The notes: generated from the sequence alone by a model not told the origin. Shown: positions 1 through 5,817, counted from the stretch's first letter. The stretch: DNA of 6,309 nt from Flemingiibacterium sp045636145 (GCA_045636145.1 JAZTWV010000036.1:1-6309); one strand, 5' to 3'. Translations and numbers: made by a program.

Positions 1-24
1 TCTAGGAAGGGTTTTTTAGATACA

Positions 25-399
25 ATGAATGATATTGACCCGGATGGCACTATATTTGTGACGTTTCTTGTTTTCTTTTGTCTTATTCTTCCTGCGTCGC
101 TTTTGTTTTTGCTTGTCTGGGTAAAAAGGAGAAATAACAATATGATGGGAGCTAACGATTTGCAAACTTGTCAGCGAATTACTGTGACTGCCAAGGTTAT
201 AAGCAAGAGAGATTTGCAGCCCGGCGGAAATGTAGCTGATCCATTTTCTCATATTATATTTGAGTGCGATGACGGACAACGGCTGGATTTTGCATTTAAA
301 GCCAATGATACAAGATATCATGGTATCGTAATTGGCGATAGCGGTTCTCTTACATATGCAGGCAAAGCTTTTGTTGACTTTCAGCGTATTGTTGGTTGA
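25..399 (+). CDS. Small single-pass membrane protein, DUF2500-like
   Basis: Encodes 124 residues. Residues 9-33 form one strongly hydrophobic segment followed by the positive stretch KRR (34-36), so the protein is probably anchored by its N-terminus. The C-terminal half (about 51-121) alternates strand-like stretches: ITVTAKVISKR, HIIFECDDGQRLDF, YHGIVIGDSGSLTYAGKAFVDFQR. This layout matches the DUF2500 family (E. coli YhhM type), in which an N-terminal helix precedes a small beta domain ending in GDxGxLxYxGxxFxxF. The molecular role of that family is unknown. An AGGAAGG at 4-10 precedes the ATG by 14 nt, a rather long spacing. The frame stays open to the window edge, so an upstream start cannot be fully excluded, but no start codon is visible there. 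It converges on the pyridoxine kinase gene across a shared terminator. Family assignment is by remembered pattern and is moderately sure. Confidence 0.75.
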   Translation: MNDIDPDGTIFVTFLVFFCLILPASLLFLLVWVKRRNNNMMGANDLQTCQRITVTAKVISKRDLQPGGNVADPFSHIIFECDDGQRLDFAFKANDTRYHGIVIGDSGSLTYAGKAFVDFQRIVG

Positions 400-420
400 T
401 GATAAACAAAATGAAATAAA

Positions 421-450
421 AAACCGCGCATCTGCGCGGTTTTCGCTTTT
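421..450. terminator. Bidirectional rho-independent terminator between convergent genes
   Basis: A near-perfect hairpin, AAACCGCGC (421-429) pairing with GCGCGGTTT (434-442), closes a 4-nt loop. T-rich sequence follows on the plus strand (TTTTCGCTTTT) and A-rich sequence precedes it, giving a T-tract on the minus strand too. It sits between the plus-strand DUF2500-like gene (ends 399) and the minus-strand kinase gene (ends 464), so it probably ends both transcripts. Confidence 0.88.
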
Positions 451-463
451 ATAAAACACCTAT

Positions 464-1324
464 CTATTCAAACAGCTTGCAAAGATTCTTCTCAAGCCGC
501 AGACCCTCGCGCCGCGGAGTATCGTATTTTGCGGTATCCGTTATCATTTCGGCGGTGATGCGGCAGGCGTTGTCAACAGCACTGTGGAAATCCATTCCCG
601 AAAGAATCTTTCCAAGAAGTACAGAAGCGAAAAGATCGCCCGTGCCGGGATAACCGTACTTCACCTTGTGTATTATATGAACGCTTTCACGCTCGCGGCA
701 GGTGCTGTCATAGGAAATGGTGGCGATCCGGTCATCGGAAAGCTCAACTCCCGTAAGTGCCAGCTTTTTTGTCCCGTAAAGCTCGGTTATTTTTACGCGG
801 AGCCGCTCCGCTTCAGCAAGAGCCTCGTGAGGTAAAAGTACGGATGTATCCTGGTAGTCCTCGTCACATAACAGGTAAGCTTCTGTCAGATTCGGCGTGA
901 TTATTTCGGCTTTGCGGCACAATTCTCTCATACGGCGGCACATTTCCGGCGTGTAGGTCTTGTAAACCTCACCGTCATCGCCCATAACGGGGTCAACAAG
1001 TACAGGTATGCCCTCACCGAACATATCTATAGCGCGAGCGACGGTGTCTATTTGCCCTGCACTTCCGAGAAAGCCTGTGTAGATGGCATCGAATTTCATA
1101 TCCATCATTTTGTAATGGTCTAGGATCGGCTGCATCATGTCACTGAGGTCGCGGAATACGATGTTGTCAAAGCCGCCGGTGTGGGTTGAGAGAAGTGCCG
1201 TGGGAAGCGGCACTACTGCCGCGCCCATTGCTGAAAGGGCGGGTATTATTACCGTCAGAGCGCATCTTCCAAAGCATGAAAGATCGTGGACGGCGAGTAT
1301 TCGTTTTGTATCATCGCGGAGCAT
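464..1324 (-). CDS. Pyridoxal/pyridoxamine kinase (PdxK/PdxY family)
   Basis: Predicted to phosphorylate pyridoxal, pyridoxamine or pyridoxine with ATP in the cytoplasm, as the salvage step toward pyridoxal phosphate. The 286 residues match the usual length of about 287. Recognisable ribokinase-superfamily features in order: ILAVHDLSCFGR near the N-terminus (9-20), PTALLSTHTGG (41-51) in the substrate pocket region, YTGFLGSAGQ (82-91), DPVMGDDG (111-118), ITPNLTEAYLL (142-152), and GYPGTGDLFASVLLG (224-238), whose Asp230 is the expected catalytic base of the GTGD anion-hole motif. The frame extends 87 codons further upstream, but the ATG at 1324 is chosen because GGAGG (1331-1335) lies 6 nt before it, the first motif begins right after it, and the upstream stretch contains this gene's promoter and the previous gene's terminator. 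It is probably transcribed alone. The preferred B6 vitamer cannot be read from the sequence. Confidence 0.92.
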   Translation of the reverse strand: MLRDDTKRILAVHDLSCFGRCALTVIIPALSAMGAAVVPLPTALLSTHTGGFDNIVFRDLSDMMQPILDHYKMMDMKFDAIYTGFLGSAGQIDTVARAIDMFGEGIPVLVDPVMGDDGEVYKTYTPEMCRRMRELCRKAEIITPNLTEAYLLCDEDYQDTSVLLPHEALAEAERLRVKITELYGTKKLALTGVELSDDRIATISYDSTCRERESVHIIHKVKYGYPGTGDLFASVLLGKILSGMDFHSAVDNACRITAEMITDTAKYDTPRREGLRLEKNLCKLFE

Positions 1325-1330
1325 AGTCAG

Positions 1331-1335
1331 CCTCC
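1331..1335 (-). promoter_or_regulatory. Ribosome binding site fixing the kinase start
   Basis: GGAGG on the minus strand, 6 nt before the ATG at 1324. It decides against the longer in-frame extension beginning at 1585. Confidence 0.85.
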
Positions 1336-1349
1336 AAAAAATAATGCCG

Positions 1350-1366
1350 ACGCAGTGAGCCTGCGT
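1350..1366 (-). other. Hairpin in the kinase 5' leader
   Basis: ACGCAG (1350-1355) and CTGCGT (1361-1366) form a perfect 6-bp stem with a 5-nt loop. It lies within the roughly 50-nt untranslated leader of the kinase mRNA, between the predicted transcription start near 1373 and the ribosome binding site. No known riboswitch pattern is recognised. A T-rich stretch follows on the minus strand, so weak attenuation is conceivable, but the stem is short. Confidence 0.4.
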
Positions 1367-1379
1367 TTGTAATAATGAT

Positions 1380-1408
1380 ATTGTACCACATTTTTGTGGG
1401 ATTGTCAA
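1380..1408 (-). promoter_or_regulatory. Sigma-A promoter of the pyridoxal kinase gene
   Basis: On the minus strand a consensus -35 TTGACA (1403-1408) and a -10 TACAAT (1380-1385) are separated by exactly 17 bp. Transcription would start near 1373 and give a leader of about 50 nt. The spacer contains CCACA-N4-TGTGG (1386-1399), and TTGTACC/GGTACAA arms (1381-1387 and 1411-1417) bracket the promoter. Confidence 0.85.
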
Positions 1409-1484
1409 ACGGTACAAGTGAATATTTTTATGCCTTTTCAGTGTTATGGATGTACAATATGGCAAAAACTTCGCTGTTTTGCGA

Positions 1485-1526
1485 AATAAGCGCAAAAACC
1501 GCACCGCTTTTGTGCGGTGCGGTTTT
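1485..1526 (-). terminator. Rho-independent terminator of the isomerase gene
   Basis: A perfect 13-bp stem (1495-1507 with 1514-1526, core ACCGCACCGC) with a 6-nt loop lies 14 nt past the isomerase stop codon. On the minus strand it is followed by TTTTTGCGCTTATTT. It separates the isomerase transcript from the kinase promoter downstream. Confidence 0.92.
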
Positions 1527-1539
1527 AAAAAATCAATGA

Positions 1540-2355
1540 TTACCAGCCCAGGAGCTTCAGATAGTTTCTGGCAAGCTCTACGCATTCAAGGGGTGCTCTT
1601 CCCATGGACGGCTGATCCTGCTCTACAACTACCCATTCGGCACCTGCCTTAACAGAAGCGTCAAGGATATCAGGCATATTCTGCTTGCCGAATCCAACAG
1701 GACGGAATTCAAAGTTGGAGGGACGTGTGGGAGCTTTCTTTTCGATGCCGATAAGCTCATACATATCATCGGATTTTTCGCCTGCGAAGTCTTTAAGATG
1801 AACAACAGGTGCTCTGCCGGTGTACTTAAGTACATAGTCGGCAGGAATTTCGCCGCCTACGTTTACCCAGCAGGTGTCAAGCTCTGTTTTGAGAAGATCA
1901 GCAGGAACGGTATCATAGATAACATCAAGACCGTATTTGCCGTCAAGCTTTACGAATTCGAAATCGTGGTTGTGATAAAGCTGAGTTATGCCGTACTTGT
2001 TGCACTCAGCACCGATCTTCTTCATGTATTCGAGAGTCTCAGCGAATTTTTCTCCGCCGGGACGTCTTTCTTCTATAACGTAGGGGATAACGATGTACTT
2101 TACACCGATCTCGTTGTATTTTGCAACAGTGCCCTCAAGGTCAGCAATAAGCTCGTCGATCGGAACGTGTGCGGATATCGGAACAAGGTCAAGCTCTGCG
2201 CACCAAGTCTTGATGTCAGCAGGAGCGTAGTCGAAAAGTCCTGCGAACTCAACGCCTGCATAGCCCATCTCTTTAACCTTTTTGAGTGTGCCTTTCATGT
2301 CAGCCTTAACGTCATCGCGAACAGAATAAAGCTGTACTGCTACAGGTAATGCCAT
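1540..2355 (-). CDS. Sugar phosphate isomerase/epimerase (xylose-isomerase-like TIM barrel)
   Basis: 271 residues, the usual length of AP_endonuc_2/xylose-isomerase-like TIM-barrel proteins such as IolE, IolI and YcjR relatives. The N-terminus reads VAVQLYSVRDD (5-15), followed by GYAGVEFAGL (31-40), typical first strands of this barrel. Candidate divalent metal ligands at strand ends are Glu133 in YHNHDFEF (127-134), Asp160 in ELDTCWV (158-164), His186 in VVHLKDF (184-190) and Glu245 in WVVVEQD (241-247). These fit the Glu-Asp-His-Glu set known from the family, but they are read by pattern and not by alignment. Such enzymes isomerise or epimerise sugars, inositols or keto sugars. No sugar transporter or catabolic gene lies nearby, so the substrate is unknown. 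An excellent AGGAGG site (2364-2369) precedes the ATG. The gene has its own promoter and terminator and is probably transcribed alone. Confidence 0.88.
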   Translation of the reverse strand: MALPVAVQLYSVRDDVKADMKGTLKKVKEMGYAGVEFAGLFDYAPADIKTWCAELDLVPISAHVPIDELIADLEGTVAKYNEIGVKYIVIPYVIEERRPGGEKFAETLEYMKKIGAECNKYGITQLYHNHDFEFVKLDGKYGLDVIYDTVPADLLKTELDTCWVNVGGEIPADYVLKYTGRAPVVHLKDFAGEKSDDMYELIGIEKKAPTRPSNFEFRPVGFGKQNMPDILDASVKAGAEWVVVEQDQPSMGRAPLECVELARNYLKLLGW

Positions 2356-2386
2356 TTTTGCATCCTCCTAAGATTATGTTATATTG

Positions 2387-2415
2387 ATTATATCACATTT
2401 GCGGTCGCTTTGCAA
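2387..2415 (-). promoter_or_regulatory. Promoter of the isomerase gene, extended -10
   Basis: On the minus strand TTGCAA (2410-2415) and a consensus TATAAT (2387-2392) are spaced by 17 bp, with TGA directly before the -10, forming a TGnTATAAT extended -10. The -35 and spacer lie inside a large interrupted palindrome (2393-2439). Confidence 0.82.
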
Positions 2416-2439
2416 TGTATAAAAGCGACGAGAATGTGA
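2393..2439. repeat. Nested inverted repeats spanning the lysA 3' end and isomerase promoter
   Basis: Two sets of arms share nearly the same centre: outer TCACATT (2393-2399) with AATGTGA (2433-2439), and inner GTCGCTTT (2404-2411) with AAAGCGAC (2422-2429). They are separated by 4 and 3 unpaired bases and enclose a 10-nt loop. In RNA this would be a 15-bp stem with one internal loop, right after the lysA stop codon. No good T-tract follows, so it is a weak terminator at best. In DNA it covers the isomerase -35 and spacer and stops exactly at the -10, so it could equally be an operator or a 3'-end stabilising hairpin. Confidence 0.7.
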
Positions 2440-2450
2440 ATTATTTCGAC

Positions 2451-3707
2451 TTATTTAAAGTATTTTGTAACTCCGAGGGTTGCGAAGTAGTCCTCGGGGG
2501 TTTCCGCACGGCGGATAAGCTCAACGGAGCCGTCCTCTTTAAGAAGAAGCTCGGCTGAACGGAGCTTACCGTTGTAGTTGTAGCCCATTGCAAAGCCGTG
2601 AGCACCGGCTTCGTGGATTGCAAGGTAATCGCCTATATCTATCTTCGGAAGCATACGGTCAATGGCGAATTTGTCGTTGTTTTCGCAAAGACCGCCGGTT
2701 ACGTCATATTTGTGGTCGCAGGGCTCATTTTCCTTGCCGAGAACGGTAATATGGTGGTATGAGCCGTAGATTGCGGGGCGCATGAGGTTTGCCGCGCAGG
2801 CATCACAGCCGATGTATTCCTTGTATATGTGCTTTTCGTGTATCGCCTTTGTGATAAGCATACCGTTGGGGGCGAGCATATAACGTCCAAGCTCTGTGTA
2901 GAGTGAAACGTTTCCGAGACCAGCGGGGACGAGTATTTCGTCGTATACACGGTGAACACCCTCGCCGATAATCGCAATATCAGCAGGCTCGGCATCGGGA
3001 AGATATGGAACGCCCACACCGCCGGAAAGGTTGATAAATCCGATATCAACGCCTGCCGCTTCCTTTATTTCAACAGCAAGTTTAAAGAGCACGCCTGCCA
3101 GAGTTGGATAATATTCGTTGTTGGTGTTGTTTGAGGAGAGGAACGCATGGATTCCGAAGCGTTTTGCGCCCTTAGCCTTCAAAATCTTATAGGCTTCGAT
3201 AATCTGCTCCTTGGTCATGCCGTACTTTGCCTCGCTGGGGCTTCCCATTATCTGAGTGCTGATACGGAAGTCTCCGCCGGGATTGAAACGGCAGCAGATG
3301 GTTTCCGGAATGTAGCCTATGGTCTTTTCAAGGAAGTCGATATGGGTAAAATCGTCAAGATTGATAATAGCACCAAGCTCTGCCGCCTTTTTAAAGTCCT
3401 CTGCAGGTGTTGCGTTGGAGGAAAACATGATATTATCGCCCTTGAAGCCTACTTTTTCGCTCATAATAAGCTCGGTGAGAGATGAGCAGTCAACTCCGCA
3501 GTTTTCTTCACCCAGAATATCAAGAAGCACGGGATTGGGAGTTGCTTTTACGGCAAAATATTCCTTAAATCCCTTATTCCATGAAAAAGCGGCGTTAAGT
3601 GCGCGTGCACGCTCACGGATTCCCTTTTCGTCGTAGATATGGAAGGGTGTGGGATAGTCTTTTACGATTTTTTCAATCTGTTCTTTTGTTACAAACGGTG
3701 TTTTCAA
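2451..3707 (-). CDS. lysA: Diaminopimelate decarboxylase (LysA)
   Basis: Catalyses the last step of lysine synthesis, decarboxylating meso-diaminopimelate to L-lysine with pyridoxal phosphate in the cytoplasm. 418 residues, normal for fold-type III (alanine-racemase-like) decarboxylases. An N-terminal TIM barrel carries Lys54 in EYFAVKATPNP (49-59), the expected Schiff-base lysine, then CGVDCSSLTEL (70-80), GIHAF (185-189) and the glycine-rich phosphate-binding SGGVG (228-232). The C-terminal domain carries ELGRY (272-276), CENND (341-345, usual form CESxD) and GAHGFAMGYNYN (368-379, usual form GAYxxxMxxxYN). These substitutions resemble the clostridial LysA subgroup as remembered, so they are probably lineage features and not damage. 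Translation starts at TTG: the protein begins KTPFVTKEQ as relatives do, and AGGAG (3718-3722) lies 10 nt upstream. No lysine riboswitch is visible; the leader is only about 33 nt. No canonical terminator follows the gene. Confidence 0.93.
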   Translation of the reverse strand: MKTPFVTKEQIEKIVKDYPTPFHIYDEKGIRERARALNAAFSWNKGFKEYFAVKATPNPVLLDILGEENCGVDCSSLTELIMSEKVGFKGDNIMFSSNATPAEDFKKAAELGAIINLDDFTHIDFLEKTIGYIPETICCRFNPGGDFRISTQIMGSPSEAKYGMTKEQIIEAYKILKAKGAKRFGIHAFLSSNNTNNEYYPTLAGVLFKLAVEIKEAAGVDIGFINLSGGVGVPYLPDAEPADIAIIGEGVHRVYDEILVPAGLGNVSLYTELGRYMLAPNGMLITKAIHEKHIYKEYIGCDACAANLMRPAIYGSYHHITVLGKENEPCDHKYDVTGGLCENNDKFAIDRMLPKIDIGDYLAIHEAGAHGFAMGYNYNGKLRSAELLLKEDGSVELIRRAETPEDYFATLGVTKYFK

Positions 3708-3717
3708 CGTCTTGTCG

Positions 3718-3722
3718 CTCCT
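3718..3722 (-). promoter_or_regulatory. Ribosome binding site supporting a TTG start for lysA
   Basis: AGGAG on the minus strand lies 10 nt before the TTG at 3705-3707. No ATG or GTG in frame is better placed, so this site and the conserved N-terminal residues decide the start. Confidence 0.75.
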
Positions 3723-3746
3723 ATGTTAAATTTTATTCCAAGGATA

Positions 3747-3775
3747 ATTATAGCACACAAGCGGCGTTATGTCAA
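3747..3775 (-). promoter_or_regulatory. Consensus sigma-A promoter of lysA
   Basis: On the minus strand, perfect TTGACA (3770-3775) and TATAAT (3747-3752) are spaced by 17 bp, with TGC before the -10 (extended -10). Transcription would start near 3740, leaving a leader of about 33 nt, too short for an L-box riboswitch or T-box. Strong constitutive transcription is the simplest reading. Between this promoter and the divergent rpsF promoter (3776-3874) the sequence is AT-rich and shows no gene. Confidence 0.9.
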
Positions 3776-3874
3776 ATAAAATAATGTGAACTTTTATGAA
3801 AATGTTGCACAAAATATGTCATTGAGTTTTCAATAAAATCCACCGCTGTGATAATCAAAAAAGTGGCAAACCCC

Positions 3875-3903
3875 TTGACATCGGTGGAAAAGTGTGATAT
3901 AAT
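3875..3903 (+). promoter_or_regulatory. Consensus sigma-A promoter of the rpsF-ssb-rpsR operon
   Basis: Perfect TTGACA (3875-3880) and TATAAT (3898-3903) with a 17-bp spacer and TGA before the -10. Transcription should begin near 3910, giving a leader of about 100 nt before rpsF. A 7-bp inverted repeat TCCACCG (3839-3845)/CGGTGGA (3882-3888) has one arm in the spacer; its meaning is unclear. Confidence 0.92.
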
Positions 3904-3919
3904 ACATACTTGGTATGGG

Positions 3920-3991
3920 ATATTTATGCCATGTCATAAATATTCTCTCCTTACCGGACACAAATTTTTTGAGGTGTTCGGTCTAATGTCC
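3920..3991 (+). promoter_or_regulatory. Structured rpsF leader, candidate S6:S18 autoregulatory element
   Basis: The leader holds two hairpins. The first has perfect 9-bp arms ATATTTATG (3920-3928) and CATAAATAT (3935-3943). The second pairs ACCGGACAC (3953-3961) with GTGTTCGGT (3974-3982), with one G-U pair and a 12-nt loop. A competing pairing, GGACA (3956-3960) with TGTCC (3987-3991), would end 3 nt before the AGGAGG (3995-4000). Leaders of rpsF operons in many bacteria bind the S6:S18 complex through a CCG-containing structure resembling its 16S rRNA site and so repress translation. The CCGGACAC hairpin fits that pattern. The assignment rests on position and remembered motif; the exact fold was not computed. 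Confidence 0.65.
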
Positions 3992-4010
3992 ATGAGGAGG
4001 TGTAACAACA

Positions 4011-4364
4011 ATGGATAAGATTTCATCCTACGAAACTCTGTTTATCGTTGATGTACAGCAGGGTGAGGAGGGCGTTAAGGCTCTGGTTGACAAGTTCACC
4101 GGTCTTATCGCGGCTAACGGTACTATCGAGTCTGTTGACGAATGGGGCAAGCGCAAGCTGGCATATCCGATCAACGACCTTGCCGAAGGCTACTATGTTC
4201 TTGTAAACTTCAAGAGCGCTCCCACTTTCCCGCTTGAGCTTGAGCGTGTGTTCGGCATCACCGACGGCATTCTTCGTTCTATCGTTATCAAGCATGACGA
4301 GAAGAAGCTTGCTAAGGCTGTAGCTGCTCCCGCAGAAGAAGCTCCCGCTGCAGACGCTGAATAA
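4011..4364 (+). CDS. rpsF: 30S ribosomal protein S6
   Basis: Primary component of the 30S platform that binds 16S rRNA as a heterodimer with S18, encoded two genes downstream. 117 residues. Family landmarks are SYETLFIVD (6-14), EWGKRKLAYPI (44-54), GYYVLVNFKS (60-69) and the final strand ILRSIVIKHDE (87-97). A tail rich in Ala and Glu (101-117) extends past the core fold, as in many S6 proteins. The AGGAGGTG (3995-4002) ribosome site matches the anti-Shine-Dalgarno over eight bases and lies 8 nt before the ATG. It is the first gene of an operon with ssb 29 nt downstream. Expression is probably controlled by the leader hairpins. Confidence 0.98.
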   Translation: MDKISSYETLFIVDVQQGEEGVKALVDKFTGLIAANGTIESVDEWGKRKLAYPINDLAEGYYVLVNFKSAPTFPLELERVFGITDGILRSIVIKHDEKKLAKAVAAPAEEAPAADAE

Positions 4365-4393
4365 TTCGGATAACGGAACGGAGGATAACGACA

Positions 4394-4900
4394 ATGGCAA
4401 ATTTCAACTTTAACAAAGTAATACTCGGCGGTCGCCTTACGGCAACTCCCGAACTGAGACAGACCACCGGCGGAGTAATGGTTACTACCTTTACTGTTGC
4501 TGTAAACCGTCGTTTTGCCACAAAAACAGAGGACGGTCAGAACGCTCAGCCTCAGGCGGATTTCATCCGTGTAACGGCATGGCGTCAGCAGGCGGAGTTT
4601 GTATCAAGATACTTCCAGAAGGGTTCATCTATTTGCGTTGTCGGCTCCATTCAGACTCGCACATGGAACGATCAGCAGGGCAACAAGCAGTATTCCACTG
4701 AGGTTGTGGCTGACGAGATCAACTTTGTTGATTCCAGAGGCGAAGGATCCGCGTATCAGCAGAATGCAGGCTCGGCTTATATGCCTTCCGCATACAGCGA
4801 GCCGGCGTACTCAACACCTGCCGGACAGGCTCCGGCATCCCAGGGCGGCACCGCACCTCAGTTCGAAACACTTGAGGGTGACGACGAGCTGCCGTTCTAA
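4394..4900 (+). CDS. ssb: Single-stranded DNA-binding protein
   Basis: Binds and protects single-stranded DNA in replication, recombination and repair, usually as a tetramer. 168 residues. The OB-fold domain spans about 1-112, opening with NFNKVILGGRLTATPELR (5-22) and containing FTVAVNRRF (33-41), ADFIRVTAWRQQAEF (55-69), GSSICVVGSIQTRTW (77-91) and STEVVADEINFVDSR (101-115). Trp63 and Trp91 are likely base-stacking residues. A flexible Gln/Ala/Ser/Pro-rich linker (about 116-160) leads to the acidic tip DDELPF (163-168), the conserved dock for partner proteins. GGAGG (4380-4384) lies 9 nt before the ATG. Its place between rpsF and rpsR is the classical arrangement in Firmicutes and marks it as the housekeeping copy. 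Confidence 0.98.
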   Translation: MANFNFNKVILGGRLTATPELRQTTGGVMVTTFTVAVNRRFATKTEDGQNAQPQADFIRVTAWRQQAEFVSRYFQKGSSICVVGSIQTRTWNDQQGNKQYSTEVVADEINFVDSRGEGSAYQQNAGSAYMPSAYSEPAYSTPAGQAPASQGGTAPQFETLEGDDELPF

Positions 4901-4928
4901 TCAAATATAAACAAGGAGGTTTCACAAA

Positions 4929-5192
4929 ATGGATAGAGAGAGAACCGAAAGAGACGCTTCTAAGCCTTACCGTGCAGGTATGCGCAGAAAGAAGAAGGTA
5001 TGTCAGTTCTGCGCAGACAAGATCGACGAGATCGATTACAAGGATGTTGCAAGACTTCGCAAGTATATCAGCGAGCGTGCAAAGATTCTTCCCAGAAGAA
5101 TTTCCGGTACCTGCGCAAAGCATCAGCGTCAGCTGACCATCGCTATCAAGCGTTCACGTCACGTTGCGCTTCTGCCTTATATCAGCGACTAA
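4929..5192 (+). CDS. rpsR: 30S ribosomal protein S18, cysteine-containing form
   Basis: Partner of S6 on the 30S platform. 87 residues, with a basic N-terminal extension (RRKKK, 19-23), the core DYKDVARLRKYISERAKILP (36-55) and the C-terminal TIAIKRSRHVALLPY (70-84). Cys25 and Cys28 (CQFC) together with Cys62 and His65 (CAKH) form a CxxC...CxxH set as in the zinc-binding C+ form of S18. Many bacteria also keep a cysteine-less copy used under zinc limitation; none is in this window. AAGGAGG (4913-4919) lies 9 nt before the ATG. It is the last gene of the operon, directly followed by a terminator. Confidence 0.98.
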   Translation: MDRERTERDASKPYRAGMRRKKKVCQFCADKIDEIDYKDVARLRKYISERAKILPRRISGTCAKHQRQLTIAIKRSRHVALLPYISD

Positions 5193-5198
5193 TTAAAC

Positions 5199-5229
5199 AA
5201 AACGCCGCCTATTGTTAGGCGGCGTTTTT
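5199..5229. terminator. Bidirectional terminator after rpsR
   Basis: A perfect 13-bp stem (5199-5211 with 5216-5228, core AACGCCGCCTA) with a 4-nt loop, followed by TTTTT on the plus strand, lies 6 nt past the rpsR stop. On the minus strand the same hairpin is followed by TTTTGTTT and can end the protease transcript. The outermost base pair overlaps the TAA stop codon of the convergent protease gene (5228-5230). Confidence 0.93.
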
Positions 5230-5815
5230 ACTTTAGATAAAGCGTTACAAAAAGATATATACAAAACAGCATAAGCGATAGATTTCCGCCGCACACAAGA
5301 ATCAGATATACCGCCGCGATCCACAGAAAAAACAGTGCCGCCGACGAGATCACATCAAGAATAACGGTCATATGTGACGGCGCGATATGAGATACAATGA
5401 TTTCAAGTATGCATCCGCCGTCAAGTGTCCGTATGGGCAGAAGATTAAGAAATGCGAGGGATATTGAGCATACGACGAAAAATTTCGCCTCAAGCGTCGT
5501 AGGGCGTGCGCATATAACTATGGCGGCGGACAAAAGATTTGCTCCTGCACCTGCGGCGTAGATAGCGGCGGCTCCTGCCGCTCCTACTGCCATGTGCGAA
5601 GTGCGTATTTCCGCCCCGAAGACGGTCAGCTCTACCTGCCGTACAGGCACGCCGAGCATGAGCATAACGGCAAGATGACCAAGCTCATGACACAGCGCGG
5701 CGGCAAGCGGAAGAAGTGAAAGTGTACTTCTGTCAAGCAGTATGAGCAGACTGAAAAATATAACCGTCGCGGGACGGATAATGAGCCGCGGCGGCTTTTT
5801 TGTTTCCTTTTGCAT
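5228..5815 (-). CDS. M50-family site-2 metalloprotease, SpoIVFB-like
   Basis: A polytopic membrane zinc protease that would cleave substrates within or near the membrane. 195 residues, short for the family. Zinc site: HELGH (43-47) in the first hydrophobic block, with the third ligand expected at Asp132 in NLLPIRTLDGG (124-134), equivalent to the NxxPxxxLDG motif. VRQVELTVFGAEI (58-70) after the first motif resembles SpoIVFB, where this stretch precedes the second membrane block. Other hydrophobic stretches lie at about 15-40, 76-102, 111-128, 150-174 and 178-193. All catalytic residues are present, so it appears active. No clear ribosome site precedes the ATG, which begins 2 nt after the stop of the 92-residue gene upstream, so translation is probably coupled. 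Whether it acts in sporulation, as SpoIVFB does on pro-sigma-K, or in another signalling route is not shown here; no sigma-factor gene is nearby. Confidence 0.85.
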   Translation of the reverse strand: MQKETKKPPRLIIRPATVIFFSLLILLDRSTLSLLPLAAALCHELGHLAVMLMLGVPVRQVELTVFGAEIRTSHMAVGAAGAAAIYAAGAGANLLSAAIVICARPTTLEAKFFVVCSISLAFLNLLPIRTLDGGCILEIIVSHIAPSHMTVILDVISSAALFFLWIAAVYLILVCGGNLSLMLFCIYLFVTLYLK

Positions 5816-5817
5816 AC

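Noticed and set aside
1325..1585. An 87-codon N-terminal extension of the pyridoxal kinase frame
   Set aside because: It runs through a clear promoter and the isomerase terminator, overlaps the isomerase 3' end, and the first kinase motif begins only after the ATG at 1324, which has its own ribosome site.
1798..2349. A 183-codon open frame on the plus strand opposite the isomerase gene
   Set aside because: It is an antisense shadow of a well-supported enzyme gene, has no recognisable domain, and lacks a convincing ribosome site.
3723..3740. A lysine riboswitch (L-box) or T-box upstream of lysA
   Set aside because: The consensus promoter leaves a leader of only about 33 nt, too short for either element.
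3839..3888. Inverted repeat TCCACCG/CGGTGGA around the rpsF -35
   Set aside because: The 7-bp arms are 36 bp apart and asymmetric to the promoter, so chance is a fair explanation and an operator is not claimed.
4719..5123. A 134-codon open frame on the minus strand opposite ssb and rpsR
   Set aside because: It spans two firmly identified plus-strand genes and their gap; its sequence shows no domain.
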